Of a stretch of DNA of 64,000 nucleotides, positions 28,201 through 39,545 are shown in pieces (position 1 is the first letter of the stretch; each line of letters begins with the position of its first letter). The position numbers and the translations under genes were made by a program. The notes below the pieces were generated by a model, which was given only the letters and a program-made list of their open reading frames with translations, was not told the origin of the DNA and ran no database searches. Location of the stretch: NCBI RefSeq assembly GCF_003590095.1, contig NC_039499.1, positions 1 to 64,000 on the forward strand, given 5' to 3'. The stretch comes from Trichoplusia ni. Its lineage: Eukaryota > Arthropoda > Insecta > Lepidoptera > Noctuidae.

Positions 28201-29282
28201 GACGCTTTACAATGTTATACCACGCGTTACAGTTATACACATAAATATTTATTGATAAATGTTTTTTTTTATTACTTTACGTAGGTTATAGTGGTATAGG
28301 TCATTGTGAAAATTACATTAAGTTAATATTAGATAATTGTTAAGATGCAGTTGTTGAACAACCTCTAAGACAAAAGTCAAATCATTTATTGCGAACACTG
28401 TGTTTGTGAAATATATTTTGTATATTTTCATATCAACTCCTGGCAGCGATCTTCTACATCTTTGAAATAAAACAAGACGTCAAAGTTAATATTTCTCAAA
28501 TTTATTTTTTACAGTTAAAATCGTCCGCAACAAGCCACTGTTCTTCGCGGAGCGCCTCCACAAGTCGATGAAGGGCCTCGGCACTAACGACCGCCAGCTC
28601 ATCCGCGTCATGGTCACGCGCAGCGAGATCGACCTCGGAGATATCTCGGACATGTTCCAGACTAAGTACGGAGAGACACTGCAAAGCTGGATAGAGGTAA
28701 ATTGTTAACGTATTTAATGATTTTCAACCTTATTCAAAAGGGAAGAGATTCTCAATTCGTCTGTACTTTTTTATGTGGGTTTTTCGGATTGTATGAACTA
28801 ATTTTGCTGTTTATATTTTATTCAACTTGAAACAGCCGTCATTTAGTCCCATAAGAATGCCAACAAGTTCGGTGCAGTAGTTTTTATTTGAAGTTGGTTG
28901 TATGTTTTTGTTCTCATAACATTTTTGTGTTATGACTTATTATTCTTTATTTTTTTGAGGATAAGAATATATCTGGCTGTAAATTTCACTCACTGCGCCA
29001 AACGCTATTGTACACGCTTTTGACAATCATTTGGATACTCCACAGATGACTGTTCTGATTTGTTTTTGAGGTACAAAGTTATAAATTTCGTTGTGCAGGA
29101 GTCGTTACAAAAATGAAGCACTGGAAATAAAATAAACCTTACTTATTTTTACCAAAGCATCACTACATTTAAACGTCACCACGTTTGTTCCTTGTTATAA
29201 CATGTGATATTCAACATTTTTCCAGGGCGACTGCTCCGGCCACTACAAGAAATGCCTCCTGGGTCTGCTTGGCCTGTACTAA
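13249..29282 (+). CDS. AnxB11: Annexin with GYP-rich N-terminal tail (Annexin B11-like)
   Basis: Nine exons join in frame: 13249-13266, 13913-14371, 18720-18896, 22219-22423, 24178-24257, 24524-24596, 27972-28145, 28515-28696 and 29226-29282. They total 1425 nt, or 474 residues. Exon 1 encodes only MNPWQQ. Exon 2 (residues 7-159) encodes a Gln/Gly/Pro/Tyr-rich tail with 14 GYP motifs, as in annexins A7/A11 and insect AnxB11. Residues about 170-474 are four annexin repeats. Type II calcium loops are KGFGTDE (184-190), GIGTDE (257-262) and KGLGTND (415-421). Repeat 3 reads LRLGTDE (340-346), without the first loop glycine. Annexins bind acidic phospholipid membranes in a calcium-dependent way; GYP tails in the family bind small EF-hand proteins and can self-associate. 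Every junction has GT..AG sites. Assignment to B11 rather than B9 rests on the long tail. Confidence 0.93.
14753..15010 (+). repeat. Family A interspersed repeat
   Basis: Near full-length copy in annexin intron 2. An 82-codon open frame spans it and is similar to one in the 3.6-kb copy, but the shared frame follows from sequence identity and shows no known domain. Confidence 0.85.
15775..16145. repeat. GC-rich retroelement-like island in annexin intron 2
   Basis: A sharp G+C-rich block in an AT-rich intron, with a T-rich run at 15927-15938 and GCCGGGGGGCGAGAG. The minus strand is open for 119 codons and includes VGIPGTLFTAESHIPL and EADLRALHADDRRK, which look like part of a dispersed retroelement and not a host gene. 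The family is not identified. Confidence 0.5.
18925..19045 (+). repeat. Degenerate tRNA-like SINE fragment
   Basis: GGTTGAGTGGTTTTTACGG resembles an A box and GAGGGTTTGATCCC a B box about 50 nt later, directly after annexin exon 3. Decayed and weakly supported. Similar isolated B-box-like patches occur near 1785, 9490, 25990, 35600 and 58460. Confidence 0.4.
20141..20189. repeat. 15-bp inverted repeat in annexin intron 3
   Basis: AGAAGACCTTTTATG (20141-20155) is inverted at 20175-20189. No further structure is visible around it. Confidence 0.75.
25171..25408 (+). repeat. Family A interspersed repeat, internally deleted
   Basis: Copy in annexin intron 6. It lacks about 20 bp in the middle (the AACACAAAAATATT segment) compared with the other copies, and ends TTATATATTAGTATAGAT. 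Confidence 0.85.
26273..26400 (+). repeat. Diverged copy of the fold-back family
   Basis: The segment begins GCTCACGCGTATTTATCGG and continues with CCGACTAGTTT, as in the left arm at 8931-8970, then loses the palindromic structure. It sits in annexin intron 6. Confidence 0.6.
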
Positions 29283-30075
29283 CCACAATGCTTACATCGC
29301 TTCAACACGAAGTACATAATACATATACAATAAGTTTCATTCATTATTATTAGTCTCCGTTATTTGATATTATTACGTCATCACGTAGTTTAAGTACGTC
29401 TGAAGTATCTCAATGTTTTTGGTGTAAGTTTTCTATTGTCTAAATGTATTTTACTAAATGTTACTACTGTGTGAAAGTAAGAGCGTCTTTATTGCTGTAG
29501 TGATAAGGTTGGTTTTTGTTACTCATTAATATTGGAACCATTTATGTTAAGATTGAAATTATCTCTATTATTGACAGAAGTGAGCTAGCAGACATGTAAC
29601 AAATTTTAACCTTAAAAAAATATAATGGCTATCTTCTACAGGGCCTTTATACGTGCAACTTACTAATTTCATCTGACCTATAATATATACTGTAGCAAGA
29701 AATGCACTGAAAACATTTTTAAGCCGTTGCGATATACAAATTATTCTATAAAGTAATATATTATTATATCTTAAACGACAAAATAGATCTTAAGCAAACA
29801 TCTTATGTCTACTGATCTTCATTTTATTACTATAGAGTTGTTGCATTTTTGTATTTATTTAAAGATACAAAAAATCTAATGTCATTTATGTCATATTCCA
29901 TGTAAGCCGTCCGCGCGATCTGGTAACGAAAATCTCGTTAGTTTTATCAAAAAGTATTTTTTTTTATACTGGTCTTTAATTTTAAAAATACATACAAATT
30001 ATATTTATTAAAAATTATTATTTTATTATACACATTTTAATGGCTTTTAGCTATTGCGTGCCTAAGGCAAATAAA
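29283..30075 (+). other. Probable annexin 3' UTR with AATAAA
   Basis: After the annexin stop at 29280-29282 the sequence is AT-rich and non-coding. The first good polyadenylation hexamer AATAAA on this strand is at 30070-30075, giving a 3' UTR of about 800 nt; another AATAAA occurs near 31.21 kb. The choice between them is inferred. Confidence 0.4.
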
Positions 30076-31479
30076 TGTAAGCTGGGATCGAAATGCCCCA
30101 ATTAACAAAATAAAATTAACTAAAATTATGATTAATTATTGGGTCTAAAGTATGTGAATTTCATAAAATTGGAGGAACGAGATCTTATGAATTTTGATAA
30201 ATTAACTAAATTCGAATACTAATGTTAAGAAATTAAAAACTAAAAAAATAAAATTAAGCTAGACTGATAAAGCAAAACTTTGGCAATCACTCTTATAAAA
30301 AAATACAAAATTATTCCAATGTCGGAATTAGATCATATTTTCATCATTCTCATATATTTTTGTTCTAAGAGCCCAATGTTTGTCAGCATTTACGTATAAA
30401 TACTATAAAATACTTGTTTAACTTATCTTCAATATAATTAAAACAATTTTATTATTTACACCCTTTTTAAGTTGTCTTATTTCAATAAGTATAACTTTTC
30501 ATACCACCAACCTATATTAAAATAGAAATATAATTACATTACAACACTTTTTTTATTTTGTGTTTTTACTATCATTACTTCCTGTTCTTACATATTTATA
30601 TTCAAACATTACAAATTAAAAAGGCATTTATCACCCCCCCCCACCCGTCTTTAGCAATATTTTGTTTGTTAAATAATTGCCAGAGTCAAAAATACGCATA
30701 ACAATTTTTACGATTGATTTAATATTAAAACTATACCTAAGTAAATGTATACGCATTATTGCATTAATCTAAATAAGTATGTGATTTGTATTTGAGGGCG
30801 TTTGATTGGCGATTGTGGCTTTTTTTTTCAATTAATTTTCAATGCATGATTTCACTCCTATTGCATTTTTAAACATCTTGTAATAATTGACTTGAAGTTT
30901 AGAATCGATTCAAATTTTATTGATTGAAGATAGACCGATTAATCCTTAATCGATTCGTATTCGTATAATTAATAATTGAATCGGTGTTATCATTTTTCAA
31001 ATAAATTGAAGCAATCGCTTGATAATCGTCCATACATACTCTAAATTTGAACCTAAGGTCTGTCATGTGCCTAAAGCTTACAGCTATTGAAGTTTCCTAT
31101 TCTCTGCTTGAGTGGTGCTGTAAACTAAATGTGCCTAAACCGTTGTACAACATTCATAAGTCTATGCCGTGTTATTTGTATACACTTAAAAATGTGTAAT
31201 TTATCTAATAAATCGTATGTAAGAAACTCTTGCTTTTTTTGTGCTTTACTCGTAACTTCTTTGCCAATGTCGCCCTTGGCGATGGTGCTGTGACTATCTT
31301 GTCAGATATCGGGCACACGTGGCTGAAAATCCCGAAATATAGAGAGATAGAGTGGTTTGGAAAAAAGGGTATGATCCTTACCTTGATATGAAATCTTAGT
31401 GGTAGTCACGAAGCTGCTGGAGAGGTACTCCACCAGCTGAAAGAAAACACAGTTTGCCACCCACCAAAAAACTCCGTAT

Positions 31480-31640
31480 CTCCGTAAAAATTGTAGCTGA
31501 AACTCGAATTTTGTGTTTAGTATCATGATACACCTGGTGACAGACGGGCGAACAGACAGCGGAGCCTCATTAATAGGGTTTCGTATTGACCCTTTGGTTA
31601 CGGGACCAAAATCGGGGATTAAACAAATTCGGGTCATCCA
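31480..31640 (+). repeat. Interspersed repeat, family C (GGTGACAGACGG...GGGTACGG)
   Basis: It contains CACCTGGTGACAGACGGGCG and later AATAGGGTTTCG and CCTTTGGTTACGGGACC. The same order of motifs recurs in diverged form at several places on either strand. The element class is unknown. Confidence 0.6.
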
Positions 31641-32431
31641 GTACGAAGATCTGAGGTCACAAACAGAAAAAAAAAACATGAAGGCGAATTGAAAACACTT
31701 TTTGATATCAGTTGAAAACCTAAAGAGCTCGACGTTTCTTCTTTATAGAAATGACGTTTTTGGACTGCGAAACTAAATGTTACGTGTTAAAATATACTTA
31801 CCCAAATGGCCTATCATATTGCCGGCTTGGAAGAGAGACGCCGCTATCTCGCTTCTCCACTTGAAACAATATTATCTATTTTTTGTGGTAGGTCCTGTTG
31901 AAGAAACTCGTATTGGAAGGTCTAAAATTAAATTCTAATCTTTTTTTCCGTTACATTGAAAATCTGCTTCATTTTATTAAAGACATTTAAATTTCGTAGT
32001 CTAGTCGCCAACTGAATAATTTATATCTGTAAGTGCACATCCCGGTAGATCTCGATTTACTTCTTTAAAAGGTTACTCTGTAGCATTTTACAGTATTTAA
32101 ATCGCAATTACTTAAATAATTTATTGCTCTATTCATTACGAATGCAACTCTGTCAGCAGTTTTGTGATTTAAATGTGAAAATCCCTATTTTATCCGTCAT
32201 CCTATCTTCGTCTCAGTCTAGTATCAATAAAATTACATACTGAGAATAGACCACCTTTTCTGGCATTTTTCTTCCTCACGCGTCCAACAAGCCACCTTCC
32301 TCAAGCCACCTCCAGAAGCCCTACTTTTATCATCCAAAGTACTGTAATTCCAGACCTATACACTATTACCCGAAACTACGGATCCGATTTGAAGAAATCG
32401 CTAACGTTAGATAGCCGCTTATAGCATTAAA

Positions 32432-32494
32432 GTAGTTCCTGAGATTAGTGCGTTCAAACAAATAAACTCTTCAGCTTTATATATTAGTATAGAT
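32432..32494 (+). repeat. Family A interspersed repeat, 3' fragment
   Basis: Only the terminal 63 bp remain, from AGTAGTTCCTGAGATTAG to TTAGTATAGAT. A separate minus-strand fragment of the family start (CTAGCTGTTCTGCGCGAC) lies at about 32600-32642. Confidence 0.75.
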
Positions 32495-33404
32495 GATACG
32501 ATCAATAGAAGCAGATCAGTGATAAATGTTATACAAACAGGGAGAAGTTGCTTGCCCACTAAAACTATTAGTCTGATTTAAAAATCACCCAAATAAATAT
32601 CTTCCCAACCACTCTAGACAAAGTCGCGCAGAACAGCTAGTTTAAATATACTTTCAAATTTTTCACAGTCTAAGCTTTTGAATTTCAGCAACACCAACAA
32701 AACACCTTTTGGTGACAAAATAAGGACAGGATCCCAATTAGGCAAGGCAGACTGGAATCCCGAAATGTTGTCATAAAAACCTGTAGTTACTTCCTTTTAG
32801 ATACACAGGTCTTAAAGGTTTGAAGCGTCAAAGCCGCCGGAGATTAATGAAACATCTCCGAAGCAAAGCGCCGTGAAACGACTGCAAAGATGAAACAAAT
32901 TAACTTGTGAACTAATTACACTGCATCTCAGAAACCTGTTGGTTAACGCACTAGTAACGGTTTGTTTGTAGCACTTACTTAGCTTAGCTATTCAGCCTTT
33001 GATGTGGATTTTTATTTAGGTGAAATTTAATGATTTTTGGGGCCTATTTTTTTTAAATGTCACTTTTAAAAATAATTGATTATTTATTTTTCGGGCATGT
33101 AAAAAATATATAATTCATTGATTTTTTTTTAGTAAATAGGTAATTGTTGCTAATCTTTATGGTCAGAACTAATCCGTCTTAAGTTAGTTAAGTGGTTTAC
33201 TAAAGAAGGCTGACGAATAGGTGCTGAAGAGGGAGGGGAAGACCTAGAAGGAAGTACCACTTGCTAAAGAAAAAGGCAGAAGTGACAACAAGAGGCAGCA
33301 AGTGGCAGCAAAAGATAACTCATAAGATCCGAACGATGGAAAAAGCTACACTGGTCAATGCGTACTACTTCAAAACCCTCAAATTAAACCGGTGAAAACA
33401 GCTA

Positions 33405-34395
33405 ACATAATAATATAGTAACTATTTCCTTTATTTCATTAAAATACATATAAATTACATTTTTAAATATATATAAAAAACAACATACATTTAAAAATAT
33501 AAAAAATAGTGTCCAACCGGCAACATGAACAGGGCCCAAGCTGCCGGTGGTCAGGGCTCCAGAGAGAGGAACCTCCTCACGATGCACGCCGTGTCCAGAA
33601 GTACCGCTTTCTGAATCAAACCCTTGACCCAGACGCCCAACGAGAGCCTCCGAAGATGTTGATCGAGGCTCTTGGCTATTAAGCCATTGGCACTTACGAC
33701 TATCGGGACAATGATTGCCGAGTCCACCTCCCACAAGTCGACAACCTCGTGAGCTAAATCCAAATATTTCAATTGTTTTTCTTTTTCTGCTTTCACGAGG
33801 TTCTCGTCATGGGGGATACTGATATCAACAATCATTGTCCGACGCTCTGATCGATCGATCACCACTATATCAGGCTTATTGGCAACAATAGTCCTGTCAG
33901 TGATGATAGATCGATCCCAGTACAGTGTGATATGACCACTTTCGAGAACTGGGTCGGGCACATACTTATAGTACGGCACCTCAGATTCCACAAGTTTGTA
34001 TTTCAGAGCAAGCTGCTGATGGATAATCCTGGCCACTTGGTTATGTCTGTGCAAGTATTCACCGTTAGCAAGACGAGAACATCCCGAAACTATATGTCTC
34101 AAGGATTCACCGGGACAGTGACATGCCCGACAGATGTCAACTGTACCATCCTTAATTATATATTTTCGGTAGTTATTCGTCATGATAACTTCATCCATAA
34201 TTGCACATACAAACCCTTCGGTTTCTCCAAAGAGATCTCCGAAGCGTAGCCAGGCCACGGACGCTAAGAAATCTACATCGGCCCCGTGAAAGGTCCGATA
34301 ATAGCGTCCGTGTAGCTCCTTGCTTTGCCATACATCTTTGCGGTCTTTGACGCTTAGTACGACAGGTTTAGTAACTATTTTTTTATTATAAAGTG
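33405..34395 (-). mobile_element. 5'-truncated non-LTR retrotransposon: C-terminal zinc finger and restriction-like endonuclease (R2/R4-like)
   Basis: On the minus strand one frame is open from about 34395 to the stop at 33551, continuing upstream of the first ATG (34258). It contains the family motif around GDLFGETEGF, a zinc finger CRACHCPGESLRHIVSGC (CX2CX8HX4C), and then a PD-(D/E)XK-type endonuclease core, KPDIVVIDR followed by MIVDISIP. This order is that of the C-terminal part of ORF2 in LINEs with a restriction-like endonuclease. The frame has no internal stop. The 3' UTR carries AATAAA near 33.43 kb. The reverse transcriptase domain is absent, so the copy is truncated at its 5' end and cannot move by itself. 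The clade (R4, NeSL or other) cannot be fixed by eye. Confidence 0.75.
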
Positions 34396-35379
34396 TAAAA
34401 TAGGGGTGACATCATTCTGAATTCTTTTTTAATTTTTCTTTTCCTTGCTCTAAAAATTTGAAAGATATAAAGCCTTCATGCACCACATCTCAATTAATTT
34501 GCGTGTCATTTTATCCTCTCCAGACACGACACAGGTGCATCGTATGTTTACGACCAACAAAATGATACACTTTAACAAATTAGTTTCCGCTCGAGCCAGT
34601 TCTATACAAATATTTCAGTTGGAGAAACATGAATTTCAAATTGGCATTGTTGTCTTTGTCAAATTATTGTGCACTTGTGCAGCGTTTCGGAGGTCTCGTT
34701 GGAATATTTTGGGGAGAATACTATAGAGGAAAAGCTTGAATAGGATAGATATTTAACAAATACATAAGTACTAACTAGTAGCATAGACTTTAACTCTTTC
34801 ACCTATTTACATAAATATATAACAAACATTAAGAAAAATACAATCGAATCAAAGATTTCCTCTATTTTCGATTGAAAATTGCCGTTTGCCTGAGCGTAAC
34901 TTTTTATGTCACCGAATTTTAAAAACATATTTTTTTTTACTTTAATTCACTGACACTGACTATGACACGTCATAAAGGTAACTTCTTTTACTTATGAGTA
35001 AAGGCGAAACTTTTGATGCTGATTTAATCAACAAGATGTTTAATTATATTTCTTTAGTTATATCATAAAACTTCATGATTACGAATTAATTACCAATTTC
35101 GTACGGTGAACAGCGAATTAAGTTTCTCGCAGTTGTTTTTGTTCTTGCAAGTTGGCAGATTGATTCAAGGGGAGCTGGAAATGGAGGAAATGCATCATTC
35201 ATGGTCTATCGGTCGCAAGCGCAAAGTTATCCAGTTTAAAGTCTTAGTAACATCGGAATCGGTAGCATATAGCCAATGGCTCAATTATAAGATTAAGTAT
35301 ACACTGCAGTTTCAGTGACTCTATATTTGGATTACGTATTTACTAACCTGTTTTTAACGGTTTTGTACCAGAAGAATAA

Positions 35380-35455
35380 AAAGGGAATCCTATTACTGAG
35401 GCTTCGCTACCTGCCCGCCTGGCGAAGTCTTTGTGACCAGGCTGTATCTTAAAAA
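35380..35455 (-). repeat. Family C repeat fragment
   Basis: On the minus strand it reads AAGATACAGCCTGGTCAC, then GCGGGCAGGTAGCGAAGCC and TCAGTAATAGGATTCCC, in the order of family C. Confidence 0.55.
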
Positions 35456-37625
35456 ACATAGTGTATTTTTTTTTCATATTTGTATTTCTGTTGCCACATT
35501 TTTTTGTTTAATTACTCTGTGTGAGCGTCCAATTCTGTGCAAAGACTTTCTCCGGAGACAACAAAATGATGAAAATTAACGACATGGTAATGTCGCGAGT
35601 TCGACTCGCACTTGACCCGTTCTATTGTGTATAGTAAAGTATGATAATGCACACAGGCTTCACCAACTGAACTACCAAAAATAAGATTTTAAAAGTACCT
35701 GATGTTTATATTTGTGTTAATCAAATTACAAATCATGAATTTCAAGAAGGATACCTTAGGCCTTAATAGTTTATATTATTCTCAGTGAGCAGTTGGGCTT
35801 TTAGATTCTACGCTAGGTTCCCTTTGTTTCGGATTTATGTATTAAGACGTAGTGTGTTGGACAGTCTGTGTGCACCCGTTCGTTGCGGTCTGTTGTTTTG
35901 GAAAACATGTTTTTACTCAAACATGTATTCTACAATTTAGACTGGCGTTCTCTTTACACACACGTTTTGGAATAGTTTGTTTTAACGTACATATATCCCA
36001 AAGGTGAACTCTACTGCTCATTCCTGTTGCTTTTTTACACTGAATAAAGAGCGCCGCTAATTCTAAAGATTTCGCTTCCACGGGCCTGTTACTAACTGTT
36101 TACATTAAGGCACTACAACTGACTTTTCAATTCATCTTGTCATATATTATTTATCTTTTCTATTCTACACCGCCTGGGTTTCATAACTTCAGCACTATCT
36201 ATTGTTTCAAGAAATGTCAGAAAAATATATAGATAGACCTACACAGCAAGCCAGGAAAAGTTTTGCCACGACTCTTCTCATATCTCATGTTTCTAAGCCG
36301 TTCCCGTGATTCCAGTTAAAAGTCCTCAAGTTTCCTTAATAAACCCGAGAAGGGAGTTAATTGATTGGCTGCATTTTGTTTGCATATTTGATGCCCGATT
36401 CATCATCTCCTTACCGAGCTCATCCTTGGCATTGTTTAAATTTTTGTTACGAGCCCCATCCATCATATTGAAAACGTAGCGAAAATTCATCATTGAAAAT
36501 TTATGGATAAATTTATCTTTTGAATTTTGTGCGTTAGGTTTCTTTCATATATCAAATTTAGGATAGGATAACATTTTTTAAGTAGGTAGTAGGTATAGGC
36601 TTTATTTTTTTGACGGATCTCGGTTTTGATTGTCTTAATTGCTTAAATGTAATTTCAAACAAGCTTAACTATAAAAGCAGAAAGATTTCTTTTAAAATCT
36701 GACAATTGGTTTTATTGATCCTGTTCAAACAATCATACAAACTCTCGGTATATTTTTGTTCGTAATAATTTATGTTTATTTCATTGTTCAATTCGATAAT
36801 ATTTACTGATTCAAAAGCTTAAAGAAAACAATGCACTGACTACAAAATTTAATCATTATAAATAGATCACATGCATCGTAGAACCTCTATACAGAAATGT
36901 ACCAAGTTATCAACGATGCCTGATCGGTAATGCGGGCCAAGATAAAGTTACAAACTCGCAGACAAGACAACTATTACATAGAGATTGATAAAACCAGTTT
37001 AACTTCAACTAAGTTACATTTTGAGCAATTTATAGAGTGTACCAGTGTTAGAATACACACATTGCTGCTATGATTAATAGTCGTATTCGTATGGTTATAA
37101 TTAAACTCGCAGACTGCGTCTATAAATTCGTTGGTCTACCGAAATACAGACTGTTAGATTGTTGTTTCGAATAACTTGTTCTGTATAAACTGTAATTTAC
37201 ATTTGTATTTGTTGATGGAGGAATAGGTCATATTGGTAGAAAGGAAATGTATTTTTTTATTATTATTAGTCGGTAGTAGAAGTAGTCACTAGTATCAAAT
37301 ATCACTATAAAAAAATCTATGTTTGTATGTAAATAGTTTAAAAAGAATAAACCGTAATCATTGACTTTATAATTGACTATTGGGATGATGACTTTGCATA
37401 AAAGGGAAAAATCTAGTTAGTCCCTTAGTTAAATAATTATAATAAAAAATACGGACACAGATTCTTGCCTTTTTCTGACACCGCAAAAATTAACAAAGGT
37501 AAACTGCTTTATAGCGTAAGTTCCATTTAATGGAATTCCATTAATTTTTGTTTCATTTGCTCTATAAGAGAAGTATAAAAAATAAGTTGAAAGCCTTTGT
37601 ACGACATTTTATCAAAAAAATGCAT

Positions 37626-37670
37626 GTTGATCGAGTAGTGAATATTCTCCATATTCACTACTCGATCAAC
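37626..37670. repeat. Perfect 20-bp stem hairpin
   Basis: The arms 37626-37645 and 37651-37670 (GTTGATCGAGTAGTGAATAT and its complement) flank a 5-nt loop. Weak inverted similarity continues outward for several tens of bases, suggesting an old palindromic element. Confidence 0.85.
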
Positions 37671-38482
37671 ACACATTTTTGTATCATAATATTTCATTTG
37701 GCATGTCACGAACTCATTATGCACAATAATTATTCATTTTTCATTTAGATCAGTCATCTAGCTGTTCATTATGTAATTAATGATTTCATTTTGATGAAAT
37801 GTGTCTCAATATAATATATATCGACGTCATCATCATACTAATTACGTAAGTTATGGAAATTTAAAATGATCATATTATTATTGTCAACGAAAAACAGTTT
37901 TAATTAAAACGTTTAAATTAGTTAACTGATACTGTCTGTTAATTATCTGACGTTTAATTTGGTAAGTTTATTACTAAGTTTAATTATAATTTTTCATCAA
38001 ATCTTTTATGGATTGGTATTTAAGTACGTCTAAAATATTATAGTAATACAATATGAAACTGTTTTTAAAATAATATTATCTATATTCAGCTTTTCAATAT
38101 TGACAGCGACAGCCTCCACACATAAACGCAACTTTTTGCTACGTCATTCTTGAAAACGGTTAACAATTTATGTTTCCAATTCTTTTCTTTCTCTACGTCA
38201 CTAAAACATCAGTAGCGCTGTGACTACTACTAGGTGTAGACCGTTCTAAGAATGTAAGTGCTACTTAACTAGTCTAGTACACTGGCTTTAACCTTATAGC
38301 AGTAGGTAATGAAACACAATTTTCTATAACATCGATAAAATAATACTTTAAGAAACTTTCTTGTAAGTGACAAGTCACAAAACTCATGACACAAGTTTCC
38401 GCCTTCCTGTCAATTATATTGCTAAATTGTCAGCACAAGTATTGAAAAGGATTCTAAAAATTGAGAACAGGAGAAATATATA

Positions 38483-38890
38483 TGTGGGAGCGTCAGGAAC
38501 ATTTTCCGAACAGTCTAGGTTGGCCTCCATCTTGGGCGTATGAGCGACGGGATGTTCGAAATAAAAGCGTCAATGTTATCTTGTAGATTGTATAATGTGA
38601 ACTTATAACATTATGGAGTAGAATACAATAGGACGGTTGAGATGGAATATTATTTGGAGCCAATAGGTTAGTACGTGCTCGCTATTTTTATGACAACTGT
38701 CTTGACAAGCAAAACGAACGTCGTCGCACCTAGCGCCACCTACTACTCTATTCGGGGTAACCCGCTCCCTTTTATAATTTACCACTTACTCATTATAATA
38801 ATAATTATGGACTATCTTAATACACATTTCCACAATCAATTAAAATCGTCTAAATAAACAAAGTATTCTCAATTAATCCGCGCGCCGTCA
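38483..38890. repeat. Left LTR (408 bp)
   Basis: Begins TGTGGGAG and ends GCCGTCA. It is identical to the right LTR. Two AATAAA hexamers occur on the plus strand, one about 40 nt before the right end. Confidence 0.92.
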
Positions 38891-39196
38891 CGGCCGTCCT
38901 GCGTCGTCACACGTCCTCGTGTGTCTCATGTGCATCGTTGTTGTCTGCAAACATTAGATAAAATGATACACTACACTCTCGTCTTGGCCTTCCTGACCAA
39001 TTGGGTGACTGCTGATCACTTATCATTTCTCATAAGACACATTTTCCACAAATCTATCTTAAAAATTATAAAATCCATCTCCGAACTATACTCCAACTAC
39101 AGCTATAGCTATAGATTAGCAAATATTAAACACACCGGCTCACCAATGCCACATAGGCCCTTGAATGCCAACCAGGTTCGCCACCCAGGCTAGTTT

Positions 39197-39545
39197 GTGC
39201 CACACAGGATAGTTGTCGCCACACAGGCTAATCGTCGCCACACAGGCTAATCGTTGCCACACAGGCTGGCCACACAGGCTGGCCACACAGGCTGGCCACA
39301 CAGGCTGGCCACACAGGCTGGCCACACAGGCTGGCCACACAGGCTACTTGCCACACAGGCTTGCCACACAGGCTACTTGCCACACAGGCTCGCCACACAG
39401 GCTACTTGCCACACAGGCTTGCCACACAGGCTATTTGCCACACAGGCTATTTGCCACACAGGCTATTTGCCACACAGGCCATTTGCCACACAGGCTATTT
39501 GCCACACAGGCCAACACACAGTCCAATCGGTGCCACACAGTCCAA
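39197..39545. repeat. CACACAGGCT minisatellite inside the LTR element
   Basis: About 21 copies of CACACAGG, mostly as GCCACACAGGCT, are separated by short variable spacers (GG, TT, ACTT, ATTT). The copies group by spacer: a run of six or so GG-spaced 13-mers, then ACTT/TT alternation, then ATTT-spaced 16-mers. Two degenerate CACACAGTCC units end the array. Open frames across it simply reflect the repeat and are not considered genes. Confidence 0.93.

Larger units (their letters stand above)
30076..33404. other. AT-rich intergenic region with repeat fragments
   Basis: Holds a C-run (30636-30643), family C sequence at 31.5 kb and family A fragments at 32.43 and 32.60 kb. No coding exon supported. 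Confidence 0.5.
34396..38482. other. Intergenic region without a supported gene
   Basis: Contains a family C fragment (35.38 kb), a B-box-like patch (35.60 kb) and the 37.63-kb hairpin. Short open frames show no domain. Confidence 0.5.

Noticed and set aside
33932..34249. 105-codon plus-strand frame
   Set aside because: Antisense to the LINE endonuclease frame, which carries the recognisable zinc finger and catalytic motifs.
39197..39545. Regular short repeats with short spacers resembling a CRISPR array
   Set aside because: Units are 8-12 bp with 1-5-bp low-complexity spacers inside an insect LTR element. This is a minisatellite.
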